In this document: positions 1-8,786 of the stretch, piece by piece
Numbering within the stretch: the stretch's first letter is position 1
How the letters are laid out: each line of letters begins with the position of its first letter
Assembly (NCBI GenBank): GCA_964560765.1
Contig: CAZLMG010000003.1
Span: 1 to 64,000, forward strand
Origin: CAZLMG01 sp964560765
Lineage (GTDB): Bacteria > Bdellovibrionota_B > Oligoflexia > Oligoflexales > CAZLMG01
Reading direction: 5' to 3'
DNA: 64,000 nt
Program-made: the position numbers and the translations under genes
Notes under the pieces: generated by a model
Database searches by the model: none
What the model saw: only the letters and a program-made list of their open reading frames with translations
What the model was told of the DNA's origin: nothing

Positions 1-12
1 GACGAGACGATT

Positions 13-32
13 TCCCTTGTGAACTCAAGGGA
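13..32. repeat. small inverted repeat
   Basis: A perfect 7-bp inverted repeat (TCCCTTG, 6-nt loop, CAAGGGA) sits at the left edge of the window. It could be a second terminator arm for the minus-strand gene or belong to a gene outside the window. Confidence 0.3.
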
Positions 33-77
33 CTATATCGCTAAAAGTTTTCAGTTAGCTTAGCAACAAGGCAGCTC

Positions 78-108
78 TGAGGTCAAAAATCTAGGTCTTG
101 GGACCTCA
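78..108 (-). terminator. hairpin downstream of the first lipoprotein gene
   Basis: A 7-bp inverted repeat (TGAGGTC / GACCTCA) brackets a 17-nt loop about 30 nt past the stop codon of the minus-strand lipoprotein gene. A competing smaller hairpin (AGGTC / GACCT) lies inside it. The loop is T-rich on the minus strand, but no clean T-run follows the stem, so efficient intrinsic termination is uncertain. Confidence 0.35.
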
Positions 109-139
109 AAGCCGCCACAGTTCGCACTGACCACGCAGA

Positions 140-805
140 TCAACGCACACTGATCTTGATGACTCCGGTCGACCCCTTGGCATCGAATAACAAAGGCTCG
201 CTACTGCGACCACCAACCGGCCCGGCCGCCTGGCATGGGAATGTGGGCGCACCTGCAACCATGATCATTTGACACTGAACGCTTTGTTCCACGCCTTGAC
301 CGGGTAGTTCGGCAGTTTCACTGGCAACAATGCTGATCGGAGTGGGATGATGCAGTCCATCCTTCTTGACCCTTCGTAAAAGGGTATCGGAGGTTAGCCC
401 GATATTGAGCCCAGCCAGACTATTTCCGTAGAGCTCAAATTTGCAGCGACCAAAGCGGCCCATATAAGACGTCGGAATCTCCGCCGTGAACATCTTATCG
501 CTTGCGGAAGCCTTGAGGATCATCTCCTGACCTTCATAGAGCGGACTGCGCCAAGCACCTCCCTCGTCCATGGAGCGGCAGTACAAACGATCTGTTGTTG
601 CCACGTATCTAGCGGCAACAAAGAGCTTAATAGATTCCGTGCGAAAAGCTGACGCATTCTCTACCTTGACCTGCAGTTGAATGTTTTCGACGACCGTCTC
701 GTCAGCGCTAACACTGGCGGTTGGTCCATCCCCACCGCGTGGAGCGCACGCATTCATCAAACTTGAAACCAGAAGCATCCCCAACAGTTCTCTTCGCTGC
801 AACAT
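140..805 (-). CDS. putative lipoprotein of unknown function
   Basis: The product is about 221 residues with a short basic N-terminus (MLQRRE), a hydrophobic stretch and a cysteine in the context SLMNAC, which makes it a probable lipoprotein although the lipobox is not canonical. An in-frame ATG lies 30 nt further upstream, but the ATG chosen here follows a good ribosome binding site (GGAAAGGA, about 8 nt away) and places the hydrophobic signal directly at the N-terminus. The mature part contains three further cysteines and no motif I recognise. It stands alone, with a hairpin downstream. Confidence 0.7.
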   Translation of the reverse strand: MLQRRELLGMLLVSSLMNACAPRGGDGPTASVSADETVVENIQLQVKVENASAFRTESIKLFVAARYVATTDRLYCRSMDEGGAWRSPLYEGQEMILKASASDKMFTAEIPTSYMGRFGRCKFELYGNSLAGLNIGLTSDTLLRRVKKDGLHHPTPISIVASETAELPGQGVEQSVQCQMIMVAGAPTFPCQAAGPVGGRSSEPLLFDAKGSTGVIKISVR

Positions 806-1153
806 CGCTGTTATTCCTTTCCAGAGTGGGAACAAGATAACTAGACTCGAGCGAAGAAGTGCAAGCAGACCACCAGATCATAAGCCGTTGTCGGTTGCCG
901 TTGGATCAACGGCCTTCGGCGCAAGTTGTCGATGCCTTTTACCACGCGGCTGTAGGCGCTTTCTGATGAGTGACCCATACAGCGAGTGTTGCCTGTACGG
1001 CTATTGTCTAGCGCAACGGCAATCGGCCAACCCCTTCGACGAGGCCTATAACCATCAACAATTAAAGGATTTATTCTCTGCCTGTGGACGAGCGCGGGCC
1101 GAAAAGATAAAGATATCCGCTTAACAAAAGTCAGTTATTTCCGCGAGGTATCC
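806..1153. other. intergenic region, divergent
   Basis: This gap separates the lipoprotein gene (minus) from the fused E1 gene (plus) and should hold both promoters. A perfect 7-bp inverted repeat with a 3-nt loop (GCCGTTG GAT CAACGGC, 897-913) is the clearest structure. A 52-codon ORF beginning at 966 (MSDPYSECCLYGY...) has plausible composition but no convincing ribosome binding site. I see no recognisable riboswitch. Confidence 0.4.
966..1124 (+). CDS. possible small protein, 52 aa
   Basis: The ORF would encode MSDPYSECCLYGYC followed by a polar, charged tail. Against it, there is only a weak TAGG about 10 nt before the ATG, no known family, and it ends 29 nt before the E1 gene, so it could simply be leader sequence. 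It is listed because its amino-acid composition looks protein-like and it would be the first cistron before E1. Confidence 0.2.
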   Translation: MSDPYSECCLYGYCLAQRQSANPFDEAYNHQQLKDLFSACGRARAEKIKISA

Positions 1154-3571
1154 ATGTCGTCCCGCACTGCTGGCAAGCGCCGATTGGCACCGCTCCCGCT
1201 CCCAAAAGCAGAGATTGTTCGCGACTATCGCGTCGCGTTTACCAGCCGACAAGCCAGCTTGCTCGGACGCAAGGAAGTCCTCACCGGAAAAGCCAAGTTC
1301 GGTATCTTTGGCGATGGCAAAGAAGTGGCGCAGGTGGCTATGGCCCGTGCCTTTCGCAAAGGCGATTGGCGGTCTGGATACTATCGCGATCAGACATTGA
1401 TGTTTGCGCTGGGGGTCTGCGACCTGCGCAAATATTTCGCTCAACTCTATGCCGATCCGAATCCCAATCACGAACCGGCATCGGCCGGCCGCCAAATGAA
1501 CGGTCATTTTGCGACGCGCTACATCGACGAAGGCGGTCAGTGGCTCAATCAATCGCTGATGTACAACGTCTCGGCCGACATGTCGCCAACTGCGGCGCAA
1601 ATGGGCCGTTTGCTGGGACTGGCCTATGCTTCCAAACTTTACCGAGAGAGCAAGGAGTTGGGCGCCCTGTCGCAATTCTCTCTGAATGGCAACGAAGTCG
1701 CGTTTGGTACGATTGGTGATGCCAGCACCAGCGAAGGACTTTTTTGGGAATGCTTGAATGCTGCTGGCGTCTTGCAGGTGCCCTTGGCTATGAGCATTTG
1801 GGACGATGGTTACGGCATCTCGGTTCCGCGCAAATTCCAGACGACGAAGGACTCCATCTCCGAAGCGTTGGCTGGATTTCAACGGGGCAAAGACGGTAGC
1901 GGCTACGAAATCTATCGGGTGAAAGCCTGGGACTATCCGGAGTTGGTCGAGACCTATCACCGGGCCATTGAGAAAGTTCGCACCGAGCACGTGCCCGCTA
2001 TCTTCCATATCGAAGAGTGCACCCAACCCCAAGGCCACTCGACCAGCGGCAGCCATGAACGCTATAAGTCCAGCGAGCGCCTGAACTTCGAAACCGAGTT
2101 TGATGGCCTCAAGCGCATGCGCACCTGGATGGAAGAATCGGGCGTGGCGACGGCCGCAGAGCTCGATGCCTTGGAGAAGCAGGTCACCGCGGAAGTGCGA
2201 CAGGAGCAACAGGCCGCCTGGACGGACTTCATTGACCCCCTCGAACAAGAACGACGAGAAGTTGTCGAGCTCTATCGCGAACTCGGGGCGACCATGGGCG
2301 ACAACTCGCTTCTGGATTTGGCGGCGCAAGCGCTAGAACGAGTTCCGGTCATTCACCGGCGAGATATCCAAGCATCGTTGAAGCGCACGCTGATCCAGTG
2401 CAAGGAGCAAGAGGATGCCATTCGGCAAACTCTGCATCAGCGTTGGTCAACCTATGCGGCTACTTATCAGCACGTCTACGGCAGTCACCTGCATGCGGAA
2501 GTGGCCGGATCGCCCTTGCGGCTGAATCCCGTTGCGGCCGTCTATGATCAAGATCCAGAGCGCGCGGATGGTCGGGTTTTGATTCAACGTTGCTTTGATC
2601 ATCACTTGGGCCGCGATCCGCGACTCTTTATCGTTGGTGAAGACGTCGGCAAATTGGGCGGCGTCAATTTGGAGTTCGAGGGGCTGCAGGAAAAACACGG
2701 TTTTTGGCGCGTCACCGATACCGGTATTCGCGAAGCGACGATCCTGGGTCAAGGCATTGGTGCGGCCATGCGCGGTCTGCGCCCCATCGTTGACATTCAA
2801 TACCTTGACTACTTGCTCTATTGCTTTCAGCTGATGAGCGACGATTTAGCGACCTTGCACTATCGTTCCGCCGGAGCCCAGCTGGCACCGGTGATCGTGC
2901 GCACCAAGGGGCATCGCCTGGAAGGAATCTGGCACACGGGCTCACCCATGGGCACGATTCTGCACGGCATTCGCGGCATTCATGTGTGCGTTCCGCGCAA
3001 CATGACGCAAGCAGTCGGCATGTATAACACGTTGTTGCAGGGTGACGATCCAGCCTTGGTGATTGAGGTCCTCAACGGCTACCGCGTCAAAGAGCCTGTA
3101 CCCAGCAATCTCACTGATTTTCGCGTGGCCTTGGGCGTGCCAGAAGTGTTGAGCGAAGGCACAGATCTGACGCTAGTTACCTATGGCGCCTGCGTGCGCG
3201 TCGCCCAGGAAGCGATGCAGTTGCTCAGCTCGGTCGGGGCTAGCATCGAGTTGATTGATGTTCAGACTCTGATGCCATTCGATTCCCAAGGAGTCATCGG
3301 CAAGTCGCTCGCAAAAACCAATGCGGTGCTCTTCCTGGACGAAGACGTACCCGGTGGCGCCACGTCCTTCATGCTACAGCAAGTCTTGGAGAACCAAGGG
3401 GGGTATGATCTCCTCGATGCCGCGCCGGCGACACTGACAGCAGCACATCACCGCGCTGCGTATGGCTCTGACGGCGACTATTATTGTAAGCCCAACGCCG
3501 AAGATGTGTTTGATCGCTGCTATGCCATCTTGCACGAACGCGATCCGCGACGTTTTCCGGCCTTAGCGTGA
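1154..3571 (+). CDS. 2-oxoacid (branched-chain type) dehydrogenase E1, fused alpha and beta subunits
   Basis: This 805-residue protein joins the two E1 subunits of a thiamine-diphosphate-dependent 2-oxoacid dehydrogenase, which decarboxylates a branched-chain 2-oxoacid (or pyruvate) and passes the acyl group to the lipoyl group of E2. The alpha half has the cofactor motif near residues 185-225, GDASTSEG...WDDGYGIS, with DD where most E1-alpha proteins have NN. The beta half begins near residue 455 with FIVGEDVGKLGG, followed by a typical transketolase C-terminal domain. Single-chain E1 proteins of this kind are known from Bacteroidetes and other bacteria. The ATG follows GAGG at about 7 nt. 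No E2 or E3 gene lies nearby, so substrate choice (pyruvate or branched-chain) is not settled by context. Confidence 0.9.
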   Translation: MSSRTAGKRRLAPLPLPKAEIVRDYRVAFTSRQASLLGRKEVLTGKAKFGIFGDGKEVAQVAMARAFRKGDWRSGYYRDQTLMFALGVCDLRKYFAQLYADPNPNHEPASAGRQMNGHFATRYIDEGGQWLNQSLMYNVSADMSPTAAQMGRLLGLAYASKLYRESKELGALSQFSLNGNEVAFGTIGDASTSEGLFWECLNAAGVLQVPLAMSIWDDGYGISVPRKFQTTKDSISEALAGFQRGKDGSGYEIYRVKAWDYPELVETYHRAIEKVRTEHVPAIFHIEECTQPQGHSTSGSHERYKSSERLNFETEFDGLKRMRTWMEESGVATAAELDALEKQVTAEVRQEQQAAWTDFIDPLEQERREVVELYRELGATMGDNSLLDLAAQALERVPVIHRRDIQASLKRTLIQCKEQEDAIRQTLHQRWSTYAATYQHVYGSHLHAEVAGSPLRLNPVAAVYDQDPERADGRVLIQRCFDHHLGRDPRLFIVGEDVGKLGGVNLEFEGLQEKHGFWRVTDTGIREATILGQGIGAAMRGLRPIVDIQYLDYLLYCFQLMSDDLATLHYRSAGAQLAPVIVRTKGHRLEGIWHTGSPMGTILHGIRGIHVCVPRNMTQAVGMYNTLLQGDDPALVIEVLNGYRVKEPVPSNLTDFRVALGVPEVLSEGTDLTLVTYGACVRVAQEAMQLLSSVGASIELIDVQTLMPFDSQGVIGKSLAKTNAVLFLDEDVPGGATSFMLQQVLENQGGYDLLDAAPATLTAAHHRAAYGSDGDYYCKPNAEDVFDRCYAILHERDPRRFPALA

Positions 3572-3604
3572 AACGTCGCAGGCATTCGCCGGGTGTCAAA
3601 GGAA

Positions 3605-4696
3605 TCAGTTCGCAAGGGGCTCTAGCCATAGCATCGATTTTGAGGCGAATTGAAACCGCGACCCCTCACCCACTGAGTATACGGAGCCACAACTTGCGGC
3701 AAGAAATCGTCCCGCATTCTGCTGCTTCAGCAGCAGCAAATGCTTTTCGCAAGCTTCGACGTAACTTTCGAGGGCGCGGTAATGGTATAACTTCCATTCC
3801 GCGACGATCTCACCAGCTGGGACGGGAGTGATGCCGACGGGCATGCGCACTACGATGTTCGCCGCAGAGTGAAATGCGTTTCCTTCACCTGGAGTTTTGA
3901 CTGGGTTCCCACAATCGAACGCAACAAGTCGATCCTCACCAATCAATTGACGTGCGAAGGGAGTCCACTTATCTCTGCACAAAGTTGCCAATTGCTCACG
4001 CTGAGTACTGCCATTGCCGTAGGGACTAAATTCACTCATGGGCTTAAAAGCATACGGGATGGTAACGTCCTCAAATCTTGGGCTGTTGTTACCACCGTTC
4101 GCCAAGCGACCAAAAACGACTGATGAAGCTGCCTGTAGCTTCTCCCAACTCGCGTAGGCAAGTTCAATTCGATCAGTGACGTCACTCTTAACTTCATTGA
4201 AGCCAAAAACACTTTCAAACCTCAATCTCTCCATCTTCTCGATGATCGACCGCATTCTGCGCTCTAGAGCCTCGATTCCGGTACTAATCGTTGCCAGCTC
4301 CTGAATCTGCACGCCGATGGAATCGGTATACGCAGGATTAAACTTTGCAACATGGGTAGTGACCGACCGCACATCTGCTAAGCGGCCCATTTCTACAGCA
4401 ACCTCTTCAATAGTAAGTCGAATAATGTCCGGATTTACCGGCTCGGTCCAATATCTCACCCCAGTTAGCCACTTTCCGTTCTGGCCAAGCAGCAGATGCT
4501 GATTCTCGATGGTTCGCATGGCTTCTTTGGCCCAGGTTGGGTCAAGATTGCGCTCATAGGTGGAACGACTCTCGCCTGAACGTCTAGGTTCTGAACTAAG
4601 ACCTGCCGTTGATCGGGTTACATTGCAGGCCAAGAGCTGGCTCGCAACAAAAATGCCAGTTAAAAAGTGGCCAAGAGATACGGTACATTCTGTCAT
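3605..4696 (-). CDS. putative lipoprotein with helical middle region
   Basis: The 363-residue product has a signal sequence ending in LLAC, a clean lipobox with cysteine near residue 24. A charged, probably helical segment (EALERRMRSIIEKMERLRFE) occupies the middle, and three more cysteines lie in the C-terminal half. I recognise no family. It is the last gene of a three-gene minus-strand set of lipoproteins and starts 45 nt after the hydrolase gene; GGAG lies about 9 nt before the ATG. It converges on the E1 gene with 33 nt between stops and no obvious hairpin. Confidence 0.8.
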   Translation of the reverse strand: MTECTVSLGHFLTGIFVASQLLACNVTRSTAGLSSEPRRSGESRSTYERNLDPTWAKEAMRTIENQHLLLGQNGKWLTGVRYWTEPVNPDIIRLTIEEVAVEMGRLADVRSVTTHVAKFNPAYTDSIGVQIQELATISTGIEALERRMRSIIEKMERLRFESVFGFNEVKSDVTDRIELAYASWEKLQAASSVVFGRLANGGNNSPRFEDVTIPYAFKPMSEFSPYGNGSTQREQLATLCRDKWTPFARQLIGEDRLVAFDCGNPVKTPGEGNAFHSAANIVVRMPVGITPVPAGEIVAEWKLYHYRALESYVEACEKHLLLLKQQNAGRFLAASCGSVYSVGEGSRFQFASKSMLWLEPLAN

Positions 4697-4741
4697 ATTC
4701 CAAACTCCGCTATCAGATGTGAACTACGGCCTCACGGCGAA

Positions 4742-5689
4742 TTACTTCTGGTGCAACTGCGCGGATATCAAGCTCCATACCGCTTCGCTTCGACCCATTT
4801 GACTGTGGTAGTCGCCGTCCACGAATGCACTCTTGAAATCCCTTAGAGTGAATAACTGCGTCGTTGGCGAAGACCCCGACTGGCTCCGGATCGGACCCGA
4901 GTGCAGCCATGGAAATGCATTTTGATAGGTGTGATACCACCACTTGCGGCCACCAGATTTGTGAACGTCCTCCAGAATGCGCGCGATACTCTGCTTTGAG
5001 TACGGATCGTTCGGCGCCGACTTACAGCCCGGGTGTTGCATGGACACGGTACTGTAGACCTTCGTAGCCATATCTTTGGCCTGGCAATTCAGCATGCTGA
5101 TCGGATCGATGGTGAAGAGGCCCGCGAGCTGCTCGGAAAACTCGTCCGCCAGCTGAATACTGGTAAACCCGCCATAGGAGTGCCCGATCAAATACATCCG
5201 AACGGTGACACCGGCAGACTTTCTACTTTGCAGGTAGTCGCGAAGCTCGCCTTTGATGTAGCTCAAAAATCCGACGTCTTTGAGCGGAAGTCCCTGGGGA
5301 ATGGCAAAGGACTTCACTCCAGGTGAGTCCTTCTGCAAATCCGCTAAATTCCAAGCATAGCGGCCGGAAATACTCTGCGTGTAATGGGAGGCCAGGTTGT
5401 CCGGCCCGGTGTAACAGATGGAGAAAACCGCGGGGAGACTGCCAAGCTTGGCTTGGCTCAAAGAATGGAGTTTGTGCTGGAAAAATAGATGATACATTTC
5501 CGCTGTCTTGCCAGCACGCATCGCCTTATCCAGCAGGAAGTCATCAGGACAACTGCTAAAACCTCCAGCAATGACGACAAGTGTTTCTTCACGTGCCGCG
5601 ATCGCCTCGGCAACACTCGCCTCTGAGTGCGCCTGCGGCGACTTGCAAGCCGCGAGACCGAGCAGCATGACTGCAAATGGAATCTTCAT
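4742..5689 (-). CDS. alpha/beta-hydrolase-fold lipoprotein
   Basis: The 315-residue protein has a lipobox LAAC with Cys15, so it is expected to be anchored to the outer or inner membrane facing the periplasm or surface. An alpha/beta-hydrolase triad is readable: nucleophile Ser171 in GHSYGG, Asp195 in TIDP and His295 in GDYHSQMG. Six further cysteines suggest disulfides. The substrate is unknown; an esterase, lipase or peptidase role is equally possible. It is the middle gene of three lipoprotein genes, with AGGTG just upstream of the ATG and 30 nt to the preceding gene. Confidence 0.8.
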   Translation of the reverse strand: MKIPFAVMLLGLAACKSPQAHSEASVAEAIAAREETLVVIAGGFSSCPDDFLLDKAMRAGKTAEMYHLFFQHKLHSLSQAKLGSLPAVFSICYTGPDNLASHYTQSISGRYAWNLADLQKDSPGVKSFAIPQGLPLKDVGFLSYIKGELRDYLQSRKSAGVTVRMYLIGHSYGGFTSIQLADEFSEQLAGLFTIDPISMLNCQAKDMATKVYSTVSMQHPGCKSAPNDPYSKQSIARILEDVHKSGGRKWWYHTYQNAFPWLHSGPIRSQSGSSPTTQLFTLRDFKSAFVDGDYHSQMGRSEAVWSLISAQLHQK

Positions 5690-5719
5690 AAGTCACCTAT
5701 CTAAAGCCGAAGAAAAGAA

Positions 5720-6553
5720 TCAAGTATTGACGCAAATGAACGATGCAAAGCAAGTCACTTCGAAGGTATAGGAGATGCCGCTGCCATCAAAATAACTTTC
5801 CTTCCTCGCCGGGGAGCAGGAATAGTTTGAGGTCGTCAGACGACGATTATTGAACCCAAGGGCAAAGCACGTATCCATCATACGCCGCTCCAATTCCTCC
5901 TCAGCTTTACGCTGTGCCCCGCCCGGACCGCCGGTGAATGGACCATCATGATTTCTTCCAGACGCCGTGGCGCGATGAACCTTAGGTTGATTGGCAATGC
6001 GCTCGCGCTCTTCACGGGCAGTGTTTTCCGAGGCAACCTTTTCCTTGTCTAGGAATGGTCTGAGACGTTGTACATACTCGGGATTTGAGCTCGTCAATAC
6101 GCCCTCTTGAACGACCCCTTGCGCAAACTTAGACTCGAGGCCCTGCCGCAACTCCAAGTTCACCTTAAATTGAGTGTAGGTTTCCTTGTCTTGGCCACTC
6201 GAGCTTTCGATCAGCACCTCAAGATCGGGAATGTCTTCGTAAGAGAACTCGCCAACATCCAAACCATAGGCACGAAAGTACTCACTCGCCAGCATCTCAT
6301 GCTTGGTCTTGCAGAGCGCATTCGAACAAGTCATCTCCGCCAGCTTCACAGCGCTATCGCACTCCTTCAGCAAAATCTTTCTTGCGGAAAATGGGCCGTT
6401 CATTCCGGTTTCACAGAGAACGGACTTTTTACCCGGAAATTCCACCAATCGCTCTTCGCGCACGGCGCTGTCTTTCGACTTTTGCAGCATGCAGCCGGAC
6501 AGCAACAGCATACCGGCCGTCCCCAGCTGTCGAAGTTTACGACTACTTCGCAT
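5720..6553 (-). CDS. putative lipoprotein, first gene of a three-lipoprotein operon
   Basis: From the ATG used here the product is about 277 residues with a basic start (MRSSRKLRQ) and lipobox LLSGC. An earlier in-frame ATG 36 nt upstream would add 12 residues before the signal peptide and is less likely; GGGGTG precedes the chosen ATG. The mature protein has a cysteine-bearing N-terminal half, a charged middle (ENTAREERERIANQ) and a C-terminal Cys-containing segment rich in aromatic residues. No family is recognised. It leads the hydrolase and helical lipoprotein genes. Confidence 0.75.
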   Translation of the reverse strand: MRSSRKLRQLGTAGMLLLSGCMLQKSKDSAVREERLVEFPGKKSVLCETGMNGPFSARKILLKECDSAVKLAEMTCSNALCKTKHEMLASEYFRAYGLDVGEFSYEDIPDLEVLIESSSGQDKETYTQFKVNLELRQGLESKFAQGVVQEGVLTSSNPEYVQRLRPFLDKEKVASENTAREERERIANQPKVHRATASGRNHDGPFTGGPGGAQRKAEEELERRMMDTCFALGFNNRRLTTSNYSCSPARKESYFDGSGISYTFEVTCFASFICVNT

Positions 6554-6896
6554 ATACACACCCCATTTGAGTAAAGTTAGTGGCGTCAAGGCGGACTGCA
6601 GTGTTGATCAACCGTTTGGCCGATCTGCTCTTGCCCAAGGGAAATGCAAGCCGGCAAGCAAACGCAACGCCATGAAACGACAAAGTTTTCTATAGCGCAC
6701 TCATCCGGATCCTGCGGCTGCGACGATTGTGTTTAGGTTATGGAGAGGGAGCAGCCTGCTGAAACTGCGCACGAATTCTTGGGTGCGCGCGGCGACACGC
6801 AGGCATAGGCGAGAGCAAACATCGCCTCATCCGTCGATCGTCAGGAATTTCGGAAAGTTGGCCCCAAGCGCCGGGCTCGGGCCCTTGACGCAAGCC
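6554..6896. other. intergenic region
   Basis: The gap lies between two minus-strand genes. It should contain the promoter of the three-lipoprotein operon and the end of the helical-repeat gene transcript. A plus-strand ORF crosses it, but it runs far into the antisense of the neighbouring gene and has no ribosome binding site. I see no strong hairpin with a T-run and no RNA motif. Confidence 0.35.
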
Positions 6897-8111
6897 CTAG
6901 GACGCGGATTTGATCGGCACGCTATCTTCCCACTGGCGTCCCCTCAAGTCGGCGCCGAGGTTCAGCACATCGTCGTTCCGCCCCTGAGTGAGGCGCAAAG
7001 AACGAGCGTGGTACTCCGCCAAGGAGATTCGTGCCAGACCCCAAAGTCGACTGCGCACGAGCCAGCGCGTCGCCGCCAGCCAAGCCCACAGCTCCTGCTC
7101 GATGTTATCCAGTTCATGCAAGCGCGTCAGGGCCTTGCCTAGCTTTTGCAGGCGCGCATCAAAACCGTAATCTGAGTCATACAGTTGATCGAGCAGGGAG
7201 ATAACTTGCAGAATCGGCCCATGCGCGCTGGCGTCAATGACGCGGCTGCGTTTTACGGTTTGCGCCGAGGGTAGCGTCTCCTGCACTTTTAGACTGAGAT
7301 TCGCATGCCCCAACAGCATTGCTTGCGTAACGTACTTGGCAACAAAGTGGCTACGGTCTCGCCCAACCATACGAGCGATGTTGGTGAGATCGCCAGTTTC
7401 TTGTAACTCGAGCAGGGCGCTTTCCCATTGCCAATCCAATTTTAGATGTTCGGCCTCCTCACAGCGCCCTTGAACCTCTTTCAACTTCGCTTTGGCTTCG
7501 GCAAGATGCCCTGCCAGGCGATTAGCTCGAATCCAGCCGAATGCGGCCGACAGCGCCGCGAGATCGTCGCTGGCGTTCTGCTCGGCGGCGGCGAATAGCT
7601 CAATGGCATAGTCTACCGTCCCCAGACGCAGAGCGCGGACCCCGGCGTTGTGAGCCTGAAAGTCTTCCGAGCGCTCGTTGGCGTCGCGATAGAGCCGGAT
7701 GGCGAGTTGCTGCTCCCAAGCTGCCCGGAAATGCTCGCCGTGGCGGCGCTGAATCTGACTAACGATTTCGTGCAAGTCGCCATACAAGAACCGAATGCGC
7801 CGATTTTCCAGCCGCACGCGCATGATCTTCAGAGACATATAGGCCCGGTCGACTAAGTTCTGTACTTGCGACAGGGTGAGGCCTTTGTCACAGCGATGGA
7901 AACGAACCAGAGCTGAAACTATATAGATGTAGACGCGCAGTTGCGCCTCAGAATCAGGATCGTCAGCAAACATCGATAGGCGATGCAGCGCTGCACGTAC
8001 CGCCTGCTCCTCGTCCTTCTCAGACGCCACTTGGTCGAGTTCGGCTTTGATCTCGGCTTTAATCTCGTCGATTTTCGCGCGCGACCAGGCTTCACCTTTT
8101 AGAACACTCAT
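6897..8111 (-). CDS. cytoplasmic helical-repeat (TPR-like) protein
   Basis: The product is about 404 residues, with no signal peptide and no membrane segment. Its first 35 residues are charged and helical, and the rest reads as TPR-like alpha-helical pairs (for example VRALRLGTVDYAIELFAAAE and AAFGWIRANRLAGHLAEAKAKL). Such scaffolds usually bind other proteins. The start was moved five codons in from the longest frame because GAGGAG lies 6 nt before this ATG. A very small lipoprotein gene ends 21 nt upstream in the same direction, so the two may be co-transcribed. Partner unknown. Confidence 0.75.
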   Translation of the reverse strand: MSVLKGEAWSRAKIDEIKAEIKAELDQVASEKDEEQAVRAALHRLSMFADDPDSEAQLRVYIYIVSALVRFHRCDKGLTLSQVQNLVDRAYMSLKIMRVRLENRRIRFLYGDLHEIVSQIQRRHGEHFRAAWEQQLAIRLYRDANERSEDFQAHNAGVRALRLGTVDYAIELFAAAEQNASDDLAALSAAFGWIRANRLAGHLAEAKAKLKEVQGRCEEAEHLKLDWQWESALLELQETGDLTNIARMVGRDRSHFVAKYVTQAMLLGHANLSLKVQETLPSAQTVKRSRVIDASAHGPILQVISLLDQLYDSDYGFDARLQKLGKALTRLHELDNIEQELWAWLAATRWLVRSRLWGLARISLAEYHARSLRLTQGRNDDVLNLGADLRGRQWEDSVPIKSAS

Positions 8112-8132
8112 GTCTCTACTCCTCAAACAGAT

Positions 8133-8252
8133 TTAGAGCGAGTTGCCACCGCGCGACTTGTTCGTCGACGCGGCATCCTGCGAACCCGTGCGCGTGCAGG
8201 CCATGCTCCACAGAATCGACAGCAATGCGATGATGTTAACGAACCGAAGCAT
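8133..8252 (-). CDS. very small putative lipoprotein, 39 aa
   Basis: This short gene encodes a hydrophobic signal (MLRFVNIIALLSILW) followed by SMAC and a 20-residue polar tail starting CTRTGSQ. GGGAG stands 8 nt before the ATG. The tail start matches CTRVGSQ of the modular lipoprotein encoded near 13.3 kb, so it may be a truncated or miniaturised member of that family, or a real small lipoprotein of entericidin-like size. It is followed by the helical-repeat gene 21 nt downstream. Confidence 0.55.
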   Translation of the reverse strand: MLRFVNIIALLSILWSMACTRTGSQDAASTNKSRGGNSL

Positions 8253-8786
8253 TGAGAAACTCCCGTGACCTAACCATCGGACGTTTTCTGCAATTTCCTA
8301 AGGGATTGTCGAAAGGGGAATGCAATGCGGATGCCACCTGACTGCGAAAGTGGGTAGGCGCTAGCCTCATCCGATCCAAGATCCAACGTAATTGTTGAAA
8401 ACTAATGCGGAATATTAGTCTGCCTGAGGCGTCGCCAAGATTCTGATGCGTCGCCTGCTCAGCGTCGACCTGCCGGCAAATTCATGGCCGGAAAGCAGCG
8501 GCGACGAGGCCACGTTTGGCGGTAACATGCGGACCCATTTGGTGAAAATATGCTGGCAGAAAAGGCGTCTGTGGATCCTTACCGGCACATTAAACAACGC
8601 CGTTGGTAACCCAAAGCCACTACAAACAAAACAACCAAAGCACTGATGGCGCGTCACGACCCATCAGACGCCGCAGAATCCTCAGCTCCCTTATATTTCA
8701 ATATCTTAGCGGTGCCGACCAGCGCCCCTGGAGGCTGGTATCGGGGTTGCAACAGAGGATCTACACCCTGCAAATTGGAGACAAAA
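8253..8786. other. intergenic region, divergent
   Basis: This 534-nt gap lies between the small lipoprotein gene (minus) and the papain-fold-like gene (plus). It holds an inverted repeat ACTAAT/ATTAGT (8401-8419) and, just after it, an imperfect 9-bp pair (AGGCGTCGC / GCGTCGCCT). Short ORFs on both strands lack ribosome binding sites and familiar sequence. The second half could be a long leader of the plus-strand gene. Confidence 0.35.

Noticed and set aside
681..1124. 147-codon plus-strand frame
   Set aside because: Its first half is antisense to the first lipoprotein gene. Only the last 52 codons could be an independent gene, and these are listed separately with low confidence.
1121..2329. 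402-codon open frame antisense to the E1 gene
   Set aside because: It lies wholly within a well-supported E1 coding sequence on the other strand, has no ribosome binding site and no recognisable domain; long antisense frames are common in GC-skewed codon positions.
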